A stretch of DNA of 64,000 nucleotides from an uncultured Acetatifactor sp. (GCA_910579755.1 CAJTVB010000002.1:153888-217887), one strand, 5' to 3'. Positions 25,553-35,116 are shown, numbered from the stretch's first letter. Notes: generated by a model from the sequence alone, not told the origin. A program made the numbers and translations.

Positions 25553-27097
25553 ATGGACAAAAGCGCGTTCTGCGGAAAAAGGAAGAGGCAGTCATTGGCG
25601 CTTTGGGCGGAGTTGCTTATTCTGATGACACTGGCTCTGGGAGCCTGCGGACAGGCCGGGGAATTGGACGGAGAAAGCGAGGGAGGAAAGGATATGGGGC
25701 AGGAAGGAGAGAACACACAGACAAATGTACAGATCCAAGTGCAGGGGGAAGTACAAAAAGAGGATGTGCTTTTGCATTATATACTTCCGGAGGGCTATGA
25801 GTTTCGTTATATCGGGGACGTACATCCCTTCTATGATGCGAAATCCCAAAAGTGGCTTTTGTATTACCTGGATACCAGCGGACAGTTCCACTCAAAGCTT
25901 TTGACTTCCGGGAACGGGATTGACTGGGAGCCTGTAGAGCTGACTTTCAGATCTTCAATGGCCAATTATGGAGTCCTGGGGATTGTTCAGGCAGAAGGCA
26001 GATATTATTCCTATTATGGAGATTACTATGCCAACGTCAGTGAAGATCTGATCAACTGGGAATATGCCGGGGAAGGCTTTCGGGCGTTTCAGGACAAGGA
26101 GCAGTTTCCGGGAGGGTGCAGGGATCCCTTCGTGGCATATGATGAGGAGACGGAGCGTTTTTATTCTGTGGCCATCAATTATGTAAGGCGGGTGCCGGGA
26201 GAGGGGATTTTTGATGCAAATCTTGCCATTGGCAGAACCGCATCCAAAAACCTGGAGGACTGGAGCAAAGAGGCGAAGCCTGTGCTTGCCGAAACATGCG
26301 ACAATCATGACCCGGAATGTCCTCAGCTCCTTAAGATCGGAAACAGATGGTATGTGTTTACCAGTTTTTTTGGATTTTCCAGACATGGGGTGGGCCGTCT
26401 GGCTTATTTGATCGGAGATGAAGGATTGGATCCATATTCCGTGGACTGGACCACCAAGGAGATTCATTACCTCACCAGCGAGGATATCTGTGCGTCCCAG
26501 GTTGCCCCTAAAGGGGATAGGTTTTATGTGTTCGGCTGGATCCCCAGGCAGTATGACGCAGGCTTTTGGGGAGGACATGTGAATCTTCCCACAGAGGTCT
26601 ATCAATTGGAGGACGGTCTGTTGGGAGCCAGAATGGATGGGGAGACCCTGGAGCTTATCCGTGGAGAGCGCTATTTTGAACTGGAAAATCCAGCAGATGC
26701 AGGACCGGACAGCAGCATTGCCCTGACGGCGGCCAAAAGATGCATTCTGGAAGTGGATTTTGTGTTGGAGGGAGAGGCTCTTACCCTGAATTATTCTGAC
26801 AAAAAGCTGAAGATCGAAATTGTGAAGAATCCGGGGGAAAGCGCGGCCAGGGTGATTTTCAACCATATGACCTTAAGTGAAATAGAACTGGATGAGGAAC
26901 AGCTGGAAGGCCGGGGAACCATACGAATTATCTCCGAGGCGGATATGATGGAAATTTATATCAATGACCGATATTACATGCCGGCCAGGATCGGGGCGAA
27001 GCTGGGAGAGGAGCAGGTATCCGTGGAAAGTGATAAGGCAACGATCTACAGAGTGGAGGCATTTCACCTGAAAACGATACAGGAGGTGCGGGAGTAA
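25553..27097 (+). CDS. lipoprotein GH32/GH43-like hydrolase
   Basis: 514 residues. Signal peptide with basic start (GKRKR), hydrophobic core and lipobox LGAC, lipidation at Cys32. The catalytic trio again fits clan J: D89 in IGDVHPFYD, D191 in GGCRDPFV and E255 in DPECPQLL. The C-terminal 120 residues are a beta-sandwich. It is likely the outside counterpart of the preceding enzyme and would trim the glycan before import. An upstream in-frame ATG (25505) overlaps the previous gene and would give an overlong signal n-region, so 25553 is preferred. Confidence 0.78.
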   Translation: MDKSAFCGKRKRQSLALWAELLILMTLALGACGQAGELDGESEGGKDMGQEGENTQTNVQIQVQGEVQKEDVLLHYILPEGYEFRYIGDVHPFYDAKSQKWLLYYLDTSGQFHSKLLTSGNGIDWEPVELTFRSSMANYGVLGIVQAEGRYYSYYGDYYANVSEDLINWEYAGEGFRAFQDKEQFPGGCRDPFVAYDEETERFYSVAINYVRRVPGEGIFDANLAIGRTASKNLEDWSKEAKPVLAETCDNHDPECPQLLKIGNRWYVFTSFFGFSRHGVGRLAYLIGDEGLDPYSVDWTTKEIHYLTSEDICASQVAPKGDRFYVFGWIPRQYDAGFWGGHVNLPTEVYQLEDGLLGARMDGETLELIRGERYFELENPADAGPDSSIALTAAKRCILEVDFVLEGEALTLNYSDKKLKIEIVKNPGESAARVIFNHMTLSEIELDEEQLEGRGTIRIISEADMMEIYINDRYYMPARIGAKLGEEQVSVESDKATIYRVEAFHLKTIQEVRE

Positions 27098-27160
27098 ACG
27101 GCTGTCCGCAGGATCGGGAAGTAACATTGCAGAAGGCTATATATAGAAGGAGGGTTACAT

Positions 27161-29092
27161 ATGAAGAAAAGAAGCAGGAAGCAGGGCGTCTGGAGGAAGA
27201 CCTTGGGAGCAGGGCTGGTTCTGGTTCTTGTACTGGGACTGTGCGGTTGCGGCGCCAGGCAGGATCAGGGAAGTGCCTCTGACAGTACCTTCAGAATCGC
27301 AAAAACCTGGGACAAGACCGGGATCAGGAACCATTATCATGGAGGCTCGGCCATTGGAGGTCTGGAGTGGCTGGCCGTGGAGCCTCTGGTCCAGTATGTG
27401 AGATCCACGGATGAATTGTTTTATCTTCTGGCGGAGAGCATCGAGCATCTGGAGGACGGCACTTCTCTGGTCCACATCCGGGAAAATGCCAAATGGCACA
27501 ATGGGGACGATTTTGTGGCGGATGACGTAATGGCATATTATCATATCAACTTTGTAAGCGTCACCAATTATCTGGCAAAGCCCATGGAAAAGATTGACGA
27601 TAAAACAGTAAAGCTTACCTGGAAGAGCTGGATGGAGCCCAATGATAATGTGAAGACGCTGTTGCTTGCGGAGCAGAAAACAGGCTCCGTACAATACAAG
27701 GAGTTCCAGCGGTTTGTGGATAAATGTCAGGAGATTCTGCTCAGTCAGCCGGACTGTGAGGAAGGTTATCTGGGTTCCGCACCCTTCGGCAAGCTGATCA
27801 GCCCGGAGGCAGAGGAAGAATTCCTTGCAAATTACAATGACTTCAAGGCTTATAATCCGGATTGGTTCGTGGCCACAGGCCCCTATAAGCTGGAAAAGGA
27901 AACCCAGAATCAGATGATCCTTACAAAAAACGAAGATTATTATTTTGCGGATAATGTTAAGTTTGATAAAGTTATCTGCTACAACGTGGCGGATACCAAC
28001 GCTATTTACAATATGCTTTCCAACGGGGAGATCTATTATCAGGACGGAATGGCTCCGGAGGCCACTTTGAATGCCATCCTGGACAGCAATCCCAATATGG
28101 CGCACCTGAAAATGTTTGACCCGGGGGCTATCGGACTGGTGTTCAACCTGGAGAAGGAGATCTGGACGCCGGGAGTGCGGCAGGCCTTCCAGTATATTTT
28201 CAACCGTGAGGAAATGAGGAACGCAGGAAATAAATATGCCATCACCAGCCAGTTCCCTTTGATTGGCATGGCGCCCAGCGAGGCACAGACCTGGCTTACG
28301 CCGGAAGATTTTGAGGCTATTCCCAGGTACAGCCAGGATCTGGACAAGGCGGCACAGCTGCTGGAGGCGGAGGGCTGGGTGAAAAAGGACGGAAAGTGGA
28401 CAATTGACGGAAGCCCGGTAAAGCTGTCTCTGGGATATGACGGAACGCATCCGGGAATGTGCGGTGTGGCGGAGGCGGTGGAAAGCGCCATGAATGATTT
28501 CGGTATTGAGGTTTCTCTGAAACGGGCCAATGACTGGGGTTCCTGGTTCGATACGGCAAAGGCGGCGGAAAGCGTGTATGATTTTGTGGTGAACTGGACG
28601 GATCTGAACATGAGCTTTTCTTATCCTACAGGCTCTTTCCAGTATGTATTCAATGATATCAACGGCCCTATTATGAAGCTTCCGAAATTTACGGAGGAGG
28701 ATTATGCGGCAGGAAGAATCCAGGAGAACCAGGTGGGAAGCCTGGCGCTGGAGTACCAGACGCGGGACGGCAGCGGTTCCTTCTATGTAAAGGATGTGCT
28801 GAGCAATTTGTACTATTATTCCGACGAAGAGCTTAGAGAGGTCCTGGCGGACATGATCATGGGAACGGCAAATGAAAATCTCGGTGTCCAGTTCTACCAG
28901 AATGTGACGGGCTCCTTTGTAGATACGTCAAAGATCGGGGGACTGCCCATGGAAGAGTATTTTACCAAGGAGAGGAACGTAACCTATGTGCCGGGAGCCG
29001 GAACCGATGAATTCTATGAAGTAGCCAGGACAAACCTGATCTACTCTCAGGGAATCAGCTTTTCTCAGGGATTTTACGAGCCAAAGAATTGA
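27161..29092 (+). CDS. ABC importer solute-binding lipoprotein, family 5 (Opp/Dpp type)
   Basis: 643 residues. Signal peptide with lipobox ending at Cys28 or Cys30 (LGLCGC). Family 5 binding-protein landmarks: YVRSTDELFYLLAESIEHL-type opening, IRENAKWHNGDDFVADDVMA near 105, then YKLEKETQNQMILTKNEDYY and WTPGVRQAFQYIFNREEMRN. Members bind peptides, nickel or, in several anaerobes, plant oligosaccharides. The setting between hydrolases and a LacI regulator points to an oligosaccharide. Ribosome site GAAGGAGG. Confidence 0.9.
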   Translation: MKKRSRKQGVWRKTLGAGLVLVLVLGLCGCGARQDQGSASDSTFRIAKTWDKTGIRNHYHGGSAIGGLEWLAVEPLVQYVRSTDELFYLLAESIEHLEDGTSLVHIRENAKWHNGDDFVADDVMAYYHINFVSVTNYLAKPMEKIDDKTVKLTWKSWMEPNDNVKTLLLAEQKTGSVQYKEFQRFVDKCQEILLSQPDCEEGYLGSAPFGKLISPEAEEEFLANYNDFKAYNPDWFVATGPYKLEKETQNQMILTKNEDYYFADNVKFDKVICYNVADTNAIYNMLSNGEIYYQDGMAPEATLNAILDSNPNMAHLKMFDPGAIGLVFNLEKEIWTPGVRQAFQYIFNREEMRNAGNKYAITSQFPLIGMAPSEAQTWLTPEDFEAIPRYSQDLDKAAQLLEAEGWVKKDGKWTIDGSPVKLSLGYDGTHPGMCGVAEAVESAMNDFGIEVSLKRANDWGSWFDTAKAAESVYDFVVNWTDLNMSFSYPTGSFQYVFNDINGPIMKLPKFTEEDYAAGRIQENQVGSLALEYQTRDGSGSFYVKDVLSNLYYYSDEELREVLADMIMGTANENLGVQFYQNVTGSFVDTSKIGGLPMEEYFTKERNVTYVPGAGTDEFYEVARTNLIYSQGISFSQGFYEPKN

Positions 29093-29112
29093 CACGTCTA
29101 AGGGAGGTTTAG

Positions 29113-29430
29113 ATGAGAGCGATCACTTCTTTTTACAATAAAACCAGATACTTCTGGAGGCGCCTGCTCATCGCTTTTCTGACGCTGGTACTGGTAGCGG
29201 TTTTTGGATTTTTGCTGATCAAGCTCATGCCCGGCAACCCTGTGGACACCTATGCGCAGACATTGATGACGGAGCGCAGGATCCCCTTTGAGGAAGCACG
29301 GGCGCTGGCTAAGCAGATGCTTAATTATGACCCGGATGAGAAGATTTTGGTACAGCTGGGAAAATACATAGATGGTCTTGCGCATGGAAATCTTGGGATT
29401 TCCATGCGCAGAGACCGGACATTACCGTGA
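29113..29430 (+). pseudogene. ABC importer permease 1, N-terminal part of a frame-split gene
   Basis: 105 residues: first membrane helix (LLIAFLTLVLVAVFGFLLI), the family marker KLMPGNPVDTYAQ, and the periplasmic loop up to GNLGISMRRDR, then an early stop. The next frame, starting at a GTG that overlaps this stop as GTGA, continues the same DppB-like protein without loss. Adding one base after 29420 would restore R-T-I-T-V-N-R. No slippery heptamer is present, so a one-base deletion or a sequencing error is likelier than programmed frameshifting. Confidence 0.75.
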
Positions 29431-30134
29431 ACCGGTTGATCGCAGGGTTTCTGCCTTGGACTCTGTTTATATCCAGCGTGTCTTTATTTTTAAGCTTTAT
29501 TGTGGGAATTTTTATGGGATCTCACATGGCCTGGAGAAGGAAAGGCGTGGGCGAAAAGGCGGCGCTGTCCTACATCGTGGTGTCCGGCTCCATACCGGAC
29601 TACCTGTGGGGCATGATTCTGATCTTTGTATTCGGAGTAAGGTTTCGAATATTTCCGGTACAGGGAAATTATGATGTGATGCTGGAGTATGAAGGCTGGC
29701 CCTGGTTTCTCAATGTGCTGTATCATGCGGCCCTGCCTATCCTTGCCTATTCTATCGTCCAGATCGGCTCCTGGGCTCTGTCCATGCGGGCCAGCTCCAT
29801 CGGCGTGCTGGGGGATGACTATATCTATGCAGCAAGAGCCAGAGGGATTCCGGAAAGAATCATTGTAAACAGATATTTGAGAAGAAATGCCATGCTTCCG
29901 CTGGTAACCTCGCTGGCATTGTCATTTGCCGGGTTATTTGGAGGGTCTTCACTGATGGAGTCTATTTTCAACTATCCGGGGCTGGGACAACAGTTTTCCG
30001 CCTTTATGGGAGCCAGGGACTACTTTATCATACAGGGTCTTATTCTGTTTATGTCCTTTATGATTGTACTTGCCAATCTGGTGGTTGATTCCATCTATTC
30101 ATTGATTGATCCCCGCATAAGGAGGAGTACCTGA
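29427..30134 (+). CDS. ABC importer permease 1, C-terminal part (DppB-like)
   Basis: 235 residues with five membrane helices and the EAA-type loop YIYAARARGIPERIIVNRYL near residue 135, followed by GSSLMESIFNYPGLGQ. It corresponds to residues 106 onward of a normal DppB permease. It has only a GTG start at the overlap with the N-terminal part, so translation would depend on coupling. Whether the two polypeptides can form a working half-transporter is unknown. Confidence 0.75.
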   Translation: MNRLIAGFLPWTLFISSVSLFLSFIVGIFMGSHMAWRRKGVGEKAALSYIVVSGSIPDYLWGMILIFVFGVRFRIFPVQGNYDVMLEYEGWPWFLNVLYHAALPILAYSIVQIGSWALSMRASSIGVLGDDYIYAARARGIPERIIVNRYLRRNAMLPLVTSLALSFAGLFGGSSLMESIFNYPGLGQQFSAFMGARDYFIIQGLILFMSFMIVLANLVVDSIYSLIDPRIRRST

Positions 30135-31009
30135 TGATAAAGAGATTTTTTATTTCGGCGGTGCACGGCGCCGCCAGAAAATGCAGGGTGGTCTTTTCCA
30201 ACAGGAAGGCGGTGCTGGGCGCAGCAATCATGCTGTTCTTCATTTTGCTGGCAGTTTTCGGTCCCATGCTTTTTCCCTATGATCCGGTTACGGATGAGAG
30301 CAGCAAATATCTGGCGCCCAGCGCCGGCCACTGGCTGGGTACGGATAACCTGGGCCGGGATGTGTTTCGTCAGCTGGTTCACGGTTCCAGAGACGTGTTG
30401 ACCATTGCACTTTTGACCTCGGTGATCACGATCATTCTGGGGACGGTGCTGGGAATGGTGTCCGGTCTGGCCGGCGGCATTACGGACAGGGTGATCAGCG
30501 TCATTACGAATCTGTTTTTATCCATTCCCAGTTTTCCGGTGCTTTTGATTTTTGCCTCTTTTTTTACCATTGAGGATCCCGTCAGCTTTGCGCTGGTGTT
30601 GTCTTTGTGGGGCTGGGCGGGCTTAAGCAGGGCCATCAGAGCACAGATACATTCCTTGAAGGAAAGGGATTTTATTCAGATTTGCAGGGTGATGAATCTA
30701 AGCAGGGCACATATTATTTTCAGTGAACTGATGCCGAACATCGCTTCTTATATCCTGATCAATTTTATTATGATTATGCGAAATGCCATCACAGGCAGCG
30801 TAGGTATTATGATGCTGGGGCTGGCGGCTTTTCAGCCCTCCAACTGGGGCGCCATGCTGCTTCGGGCCAAGGATTCGGGGGCCCTGCTGATCCCGGAAGC
30901 ATCGTATTTTTTGTTCGCACCCATAGTGGCCATCATGCTTTTTCAGATGGGCTCCATCCTTCTGGCCCACGGGCTGGATGAGGCGCTGAATCCCAGGCTG
31001 CAGGCTTAA
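30134..31009 (+). CDS. ABC importer permease 2 (DppC-like)
   Basis: 291 residues with six membrane helices. The DppC N-terminal segment AVFGPMLFPYDPVT and HWLGTDNLGRDVFRQLVHGS are present, and the cytoplasmic loop is LKERDFIQICRVMNLSRAHI. Its ATG shares one base with the stop of permease 1, so expression is coupled. It pairs with permease 1 to form the membrane channel of the oligosaccharide or peptide importer. Confidence 0.9.
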   Translation: MIKRFFISAVHGAARKCRVVFSNRKAVLGAAIMLFFILLAVFGPMLFPYDPVTDESSKYLAPSAGHWLGTDNLGRDVFRQLVHGSRDVLTIALLTSVITIILGTVLGMVSGLAGGITDRVISVITNLFLSIPSFPVLLIFASFFTIEDPVSFALVLSLWGWAGLSRAIRAQIHSLKERDFIQICRVMNLSRAHIIFSELMPNIASYILINFIMIMRNAITGSVGIMMLGLAAFQPSNWGAMLLRAKDSGALLIPEASYFLFAPIVAIMLFQMGSILLAHGLDEALNPRLQA

Positions 31010-31075
31010 AGGTGAAAAGCTTGTGCCGCCGCAGACGGGAGCGTTACAGAATACAACGGGAAGTTGGGAGAAGAT

Positions 31076-32137
31076 ATGGATAGAACGAAATCGGAAAACA
31101 AGAAGAAGCCGGACACGGCCGAAACAAAGCCGAATCCCGGACCCCGGGGGGAAAATACCGTCACTATAAAGGATCTGACTGTGGAATATAAAATGAAAAA
31201 ATATTCCATACGGGCTGCCTGCGGAGTCAGTCTGGATATTAAAAGAGGCAGAATGACGGCGTTGGTAGGAGAGAGCGGGAGCGGAAAGACAACGGTGGCT
31301 TCAGCACTTTTAAACTGCATTTCCACACCAGGCGAAATCGTTTCCGGGGAAATTATCTTTCAGGGGAAAGACGGGGGCGTGGTGGATGTGGGCAGATTAA
31401 ATGAAAAACAGCTGAACGCCTTCCGGTGGAGCAGGATCTCCATGGTGTTTCAGGGGGCCCAGAGCTCTTTGAACCCGGTTATGACCATTTTGGATCATTT
31501 TTATGAGACCATGAAGGTGCATGAGCCCAAAACCACGAAAGGCGATGCGGCAGACAGGACGCGCAGGGTGCTGTCGGTGGTAAATCTAAACGCCGACAGG
31601 ATCATGAAAATGTATCCCCATGAGCTGTCCGGGGGAATGAAACAAAGGGTGATGATCGCCATGAGCCTGCTGTTGGACCCGGAGCTGATCATTTTGGACG
31701 AGCCCACTACCGCGCTGGATGTGATTACCCAAGATTACATTTTTAAAATATTAAAAAGGATTAACAAGGAAACCGGAATTGCCATGCTGCTGTTGACTCA
31801 CGACATTTCAATTGTTGCGAAATTTACCGATTACATGGCGGTGATGTACGCGGGCAGAGTGGTGGAATACGGAAAGACGGCGGACGTGTTCCGGCATAAG
31901 GCCCATCCTTATACCAGGGGGCTGATCATGGCCACGCCTTCTCTGTACGGCGATCTGGAAAGCATGAAGCCCATAGGAGGAGCGCCGCCGGATCTGATGG
32001 AGCTGCCGGAGGGGTGCGTGTTCCGGCCAAGATGTCCTTATGCCGACGAGACCTGCGGCAGGGAGGAGCCGATACTGAGAACGGTGGGAGAAAACCATCT
32101 GTCTCGATGCCAAAAAGAGGTGTTTCATGTCAAATAA
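31076..32137 (+). CDS. ABC importer ATPase 1 (OppD/DppD-like)
   Basis: 353 residues. Walker A VGESGSGKTT, signature LSGGMKQRVMIAMSL, Walker B LIILDEPTTALD and a switch histidine in LLLTHDISIV. The C-terminal OppD extension with a cysteine cluster (CVFRPRCPYADETC and SRCQK) resembles the iron-sulfur-type tail of Dpp ATPases. The ATG at 31076 follows GGGAG; its end overlaps the next ATPase by 11 bases. An extra N-terminal charged stretch of about 25 residues precedes the ATPase fold. Confidence 0.92.
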   Translation: MDRTKSENKKKPDTAETKPNPGPRGENTVTIKDLTVEYKMKKYSIRAACGVSLDIKRGRMTALVGESGSGKTTVASALLNCISTPGEIVSGEIIFQGKDGGVVDVGRLNEKQLNAFRWSRISMVFQGAQSSLNPVMTILDHFYETMKVHEPKTTKGDAADRTRRVLSVVNLNADRIMKMYPHELSGGMKQRVMIAMSLLLDPELIILDEPTTALDVITQDYIFKILKRINKETGIAMLLLTHDISIVAKFTDYMAVMYAGRVVEYGKTADVFRHKAHPYTRGLIMATPSLYGDLESMKPIGGAPPDLMELPEGCVFRPRCPYADETCGREEPILRTVGENHLSRCQKEVFHVK

Positions 32138-33134
32138 CGAAGTGCTGATGCAGTTGAAAAATATTCATATGGTGTTTGAAAAGGGCGGCGGCATATTTTC
32201 CCGGGAAAGGTATTTCCATGTACTGAAGGATATCAACCTGGATATTTATAAAGGGGAAATCCTGGCCATTGTAGGGGAGAGCGGCTGCGGCAAAACCACG
32301 TTGGGAAAGATCATCACAGGGCTGTTAAAGCCCGGAAAGGGCGAGATCACCTATCAGGGGCAGAATATATATCGATTGATGGGGATGGACAGCGGGTACA
32401 AGAAGGCAGTGCAGTTTATTCAGCAGGATTCCTATGCAGCCCTGAATCCGGTGAAAACCATTCGGGACTCCATGATGGCGCCTATCCGCGTCCACCATAA
32501 GGAGCTGAACTATGCCCAGGGCGAGAAGCTGGCCGGGGAGCTGCTGGAACGGGTGGGACTCGCTCCGGCGGAGCAGTTTCTGTCAAAATTTCCTCATCAG
32601 ATGAGTGGAGGTCAGAGACAGAGGGTGCTGATGGCCAGGGCCCTTACCATGGATCCCAGGCTGATTGTAGCGGACGAGCCGGTTTCCATGATCGATGTGT
32701 CTATGCGGCTGGCTATTTTGAACCTGATGTCAGAGCTGAACAGAGAAATGGGCATAGCCTTCGTCTATATTACCCACGATCTGTCCACGGCGCGCTATAT
32801 TGCCAATTCAGGCAGGATCTGCGTTATGTATATGGGGGAAATCATGGAGCTGTCCTCCATGGATGAGCTGATCAGAAGTCCCAAGCATCCCTACAGCCAG
32901 GCGCTGTTTAAGGCGGTTCCCGTACCGGATCCGGACTGTGCGGATATTGATACGCCTCTGCCCTTAAAGAGCATGGATCTGCTGGACCTGGAAAAAAGAA
33001 ACGGCGGCTGTCCTTTTTATTCCCGCTGTATTTATGGGAAGGAAAAGTGTCTCTGCGAGCCGGTGGAATACCGGCAGGTGGATGGAGCTTATGTGAAATG
33101 TGTCTATGAAGGAGTACCGAAATGGAAAATGTAA
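32127..33134 (+). CDS. ABC importer ATPase 2 (OppF/DppF-like)
   Basis: 335 residues. Walker A VGESGCGKTTL, signature MSGGQRQRVLMARAL and Walker B LIVADEPVSMID, with a C-terminal cysteine pattern CPFYSRCIYGKEKCLCEP. It would form the heterodimeric motor with ATPase 1. The start overlaps the previous gene and its own end overlaps the next small gene, so the importer genes are tightly coupled. Confidence 0.92.
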   Translation: MSNNEVLMQLKNIHMVFEKGGGIFSRERYFHVLKDINLDIYKGEILAIVGESGCGKTTLGKIITGLLKPGKGEITYQGQNIYRLMGMDSGYKKAVQFIQQDSYAALNPVKTIRDSMMAPIRVHHKELNYAQGEKLAGELLERVGLAPAEQFLSKFPHQMSGGQRQRVLMARALTMDPRLIVADEPVSMIDVSMRLAILNLMSELNREMGIAFVYITHDLSTARYIANSGRICVMYMGEIMELSSMDELIRSPKHPYSQALFKAVPVPDPDCADIDTPLPLKSMDLLDLEKRNGGCPFYSRCIYGKEKCLCEPVEYRQVDGAYVKCVYEGVPKWKM

Positions 33135-33304
33135 ATTTTTTTCTGAGATATGCAGGTATTTTATTTGTTCTGTCGCTGCTAACGCTGTTTTTTGTGGAGG
33201 CGGGCACATTGGAGTTTAAGGTTACGGCGGTCAGCGCGGCGATTTCGTTTCTCACTTCGGCCGTCTGTATATGGATTATGATCAGAGACGAGAAGAAATT
33301 GTAA
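33122..33304 (+). CDS. small two-helix membrane protein, unknown
   Basis: 60 residues from an ATG preceded by GAAGGAG at 8 bases, overlapping the ATPase end by 13 bases in another frame. Two hydrophobic helices (about residues 8-26 and 33-53) and a charged tail RDEKKL. The position within the importer operon suggests an accessory subunit or a membrane anchor. I recognise no family. Confidence 0.6.
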   Translation: MENVNFFLRYAGILFVLSLLTLFFVEAGTLEFKVTAVSAAISFLTSAVCIWIMIRDEKKL

Positions 33305-33314
33305 AGAGTGGCTG

Positions 33315-34043
33315 ATGGCGATGCTCCTGTGCATGGGACTTGCAGCCTGTGGAAAAGAAGGAGAAGAGAAGGCTGGGGAGCCTGTGGTGTATGTGGACTT
33401 TACCTTTGACGATGTGGAGGACGGAGCGGATGTGCCGGATGTGGCAGCGGAGGGCGCCGGCTTCAAGGTGATAAAGGATGAAAACGGCAACGGCTGGGCG
33501 GTGTCCAAAAACCCTGCCGACTGGAGTGCTATTTATTTCGGCACACCGGACAAGGAGGGAAATGGGATTTACCTGAAGGATTTCTGTATCGAGACAAAGG
33601 TATATCTTCCTGTGGACAATGCAGGAATTGATAACGACGGCGGCATTCCCATGTTCGTGGCTGCGGAAGGCAGATATGACGCGGCCCTTGCCTGGGGGAC
33701 GGAAAAATCCTGCATTAATCTGTGGAAGGCAGGCAATACGGACGGAGGTCCCATTGCAACCAACGACAGAGAAGCATATCCCGACAGGGGATGGGTCGCT
33801 GATTTTTCCCTTGAATCCGGGCAGGAATACGTTTATACTATAATCGGACGTTACAGGACGGACGAGGATGAGAACCAGTATGTGACGCTGTATATGTTTA
33901 TTGATGATCAGCTTGTACTGGAACAGGAGGTTCCCTACTGGCCCGGAGGCTTCGGACTGAGGGCATGGCAGTCGGATATCAGATATGATTATATCAGGGT
34001 ATCGGATATTCCTGCGGTGTGGCCGGACGGCAGGGAAGGATAG
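33315..34043 (+). CDS. putative lipoprotein with lectin/concanavalin-like beta-sandwich
   Basis: 243 residues. It opens MAMLLCMGLAACGKE: a lipobox LAAC with Cys12 but a very short signal peptide and no basic n-region. The frame is open 33 bases upstream but has no usual start codon. The body is all-beta, with VVYVDFTFDDVEDGADVP at the front and LYMFIDDQLVLEQEVPYW and FGLRAWQSDIRYDYIRVSDI at the end. This shape suits LamG or DUF1080-like carbohydrate-binding sandwiches. It probably helps capture or process the same glycan. Ribosome site AAAGAG. Confidence 0.6.
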   Translation: MAMLLCMGLAACGKEGEEKAGEPVVYVDFTFDDVEDGADVPDVAAEGAGFKVIKDENGNGWAVSKNPADWSAIYFGTPDKEGNGIYLKDFCIETKVYLPVDNAGIDNDGGIPMFVAAEGRYDAALAWGTEKSCINLWKAGNTDGGPIATNDREAYPDRGWVADFSLESGQEYVYTIIGRYRTDEDENQYVTLYMFIDDQLVLEQEVPYWPGGFGLRAWQSDIRYDYIRVSDIPAVWPDGREG

Positions 34044-34111
34044 ACAAAAACAGACCGGTTCGGGCGGCGGGAGCCGTCCGGGCCTGAGGCGGGAGACAGG
34101 AGAGGCAAGGT

Positions 34112-35116
34112 ATGGTGACTTTAAGGGACGTGGCGCGTGAGGTGGGAACATCGGAGTCGACAGTGTCAAGGGTGGTTCGGGGCATGGGGAATGTGAAGCC
34201 GGAACTGCGGGAGAGGGTGAAGCAGGCCTGTGAAAGTCTGGGATACATTCCTGATTTCAGCGCTCAGAATCTGCGAACCGGCAAGAGCAATACCATAGGT
34301 ATTATTGTCTCCGATATCAATAACCACTTTTATAACAGCACGCTGGGCATTCTGGTCAATAAATTCAGGGAGCACAAATATCAGGTTCAGGTAGGATATT
34401 CCTATGAAAACGGACAGATTGAAAAAGAGGTGATGGAGATGCTTTTGGCGAACCGGATCGACGCCCTGATTATGACGCCGGTTTCCAATCAGAACAGAAG
34501 ACTCATCGACACCATCAAGAAACGAAACATCCCTATTGTGCAGCTCTATCGTACCGCTTACAGGGACATTGACTCCGTCTGCGTAGACGACAGTCACGGG
34601 GCATATCTGGCCACCAGCCACCTGATCGAAAGAGGCTACAGGCGTATTGCTTTGTTGTCTGTGAATGTGCAGTTTACGCCTCACAGGTCGGAGGGTTACA
34701 GGAGAGCCTATGAGGAAAATCATCTGCAGCTGGAGGAAGAGCTGATATTGAAGCTGCCTCCCGACACCTCTCACGCGGAGGAAATCAGCCGTTTTATTAC
34801 AAGGAAAAAACCGGATGCGGTCATTGCAGGCACAAATCTGCTGGGAGTCGACACGCTGAAGGCCATTGAGATGCTGCAGCTGAAGGATTTTGACGAATCT
34901 CATCTGGTGATTTTTGACGATATGCCCTGGATGGAGCTTTTAAAGATATCTGCAGTTTCCCAGCCGGTGGAGCTGCTGGCCGAAAAGTGTGTGGGAATGG
35001 TTCTTGACGCGCTGGAGGGTCATTCGTCTCCGGAGGTTAATAAGGACAGGGTAGTACCCCGGCTGGTGGTCCGGGAGAGGATAGGAAGCGTAGAAAAACA
35101 GCGGGGATGCGATTAA
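34112..35116 (+). CDS. LacI-family transcriptional regulator of the glycan locus
   Basis: 334 residues. N-terminal helix-turn-helix TLRDVAREVGTSESTVSRVV and hinge region, then a periplasmic-binding-like sensor (NTIGIIVSDINNHFYNSTLG and LLSVNVQFTPHRSEGYRRAY). Ribosome site AGGAGAGG. It is the last gene of the locus and followed by a terminator. The palindromic operators at 23966-24020 are its most likely sites. The effector should be a sugar derived from the locus substrate. Confidence 0.92.
   Translation: MVTLRDVAREVGTSESTVSRVVRGMGNVKPELRERVKQACESLGYIPDFSAQNLRTGKSNTIGIIVSDINNHFYNSTLGILVNKFREHKYQVQVGYSYENGQIEKEVMEMLLANRIDALIMTPVSNQNRRLIDTIKKRNIPIVQLYRTAYRDIDSVCVDDSHGAYLATSHLIERGYRRIALLSVNVQFTPHRSEGYRRAYEENHLQLEEELILKLPPDTSHAEEISRFITRKKPDAVIAGTNLLGVDTLKAIEMLQLKDFDESHLVIFDDMPWMELLKISAVSQPVELLAEKCVGMVLDALEGHSSPEVNKDRVVPRLVVRERIGSVEKQRGCD

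Noticed and set aside
29411..29430. Programmed frameshift in the permease gene
   Set aside because: No slippery heptamer, no stimulatory hairpin or internal SD; a simple one-base loss explains it.
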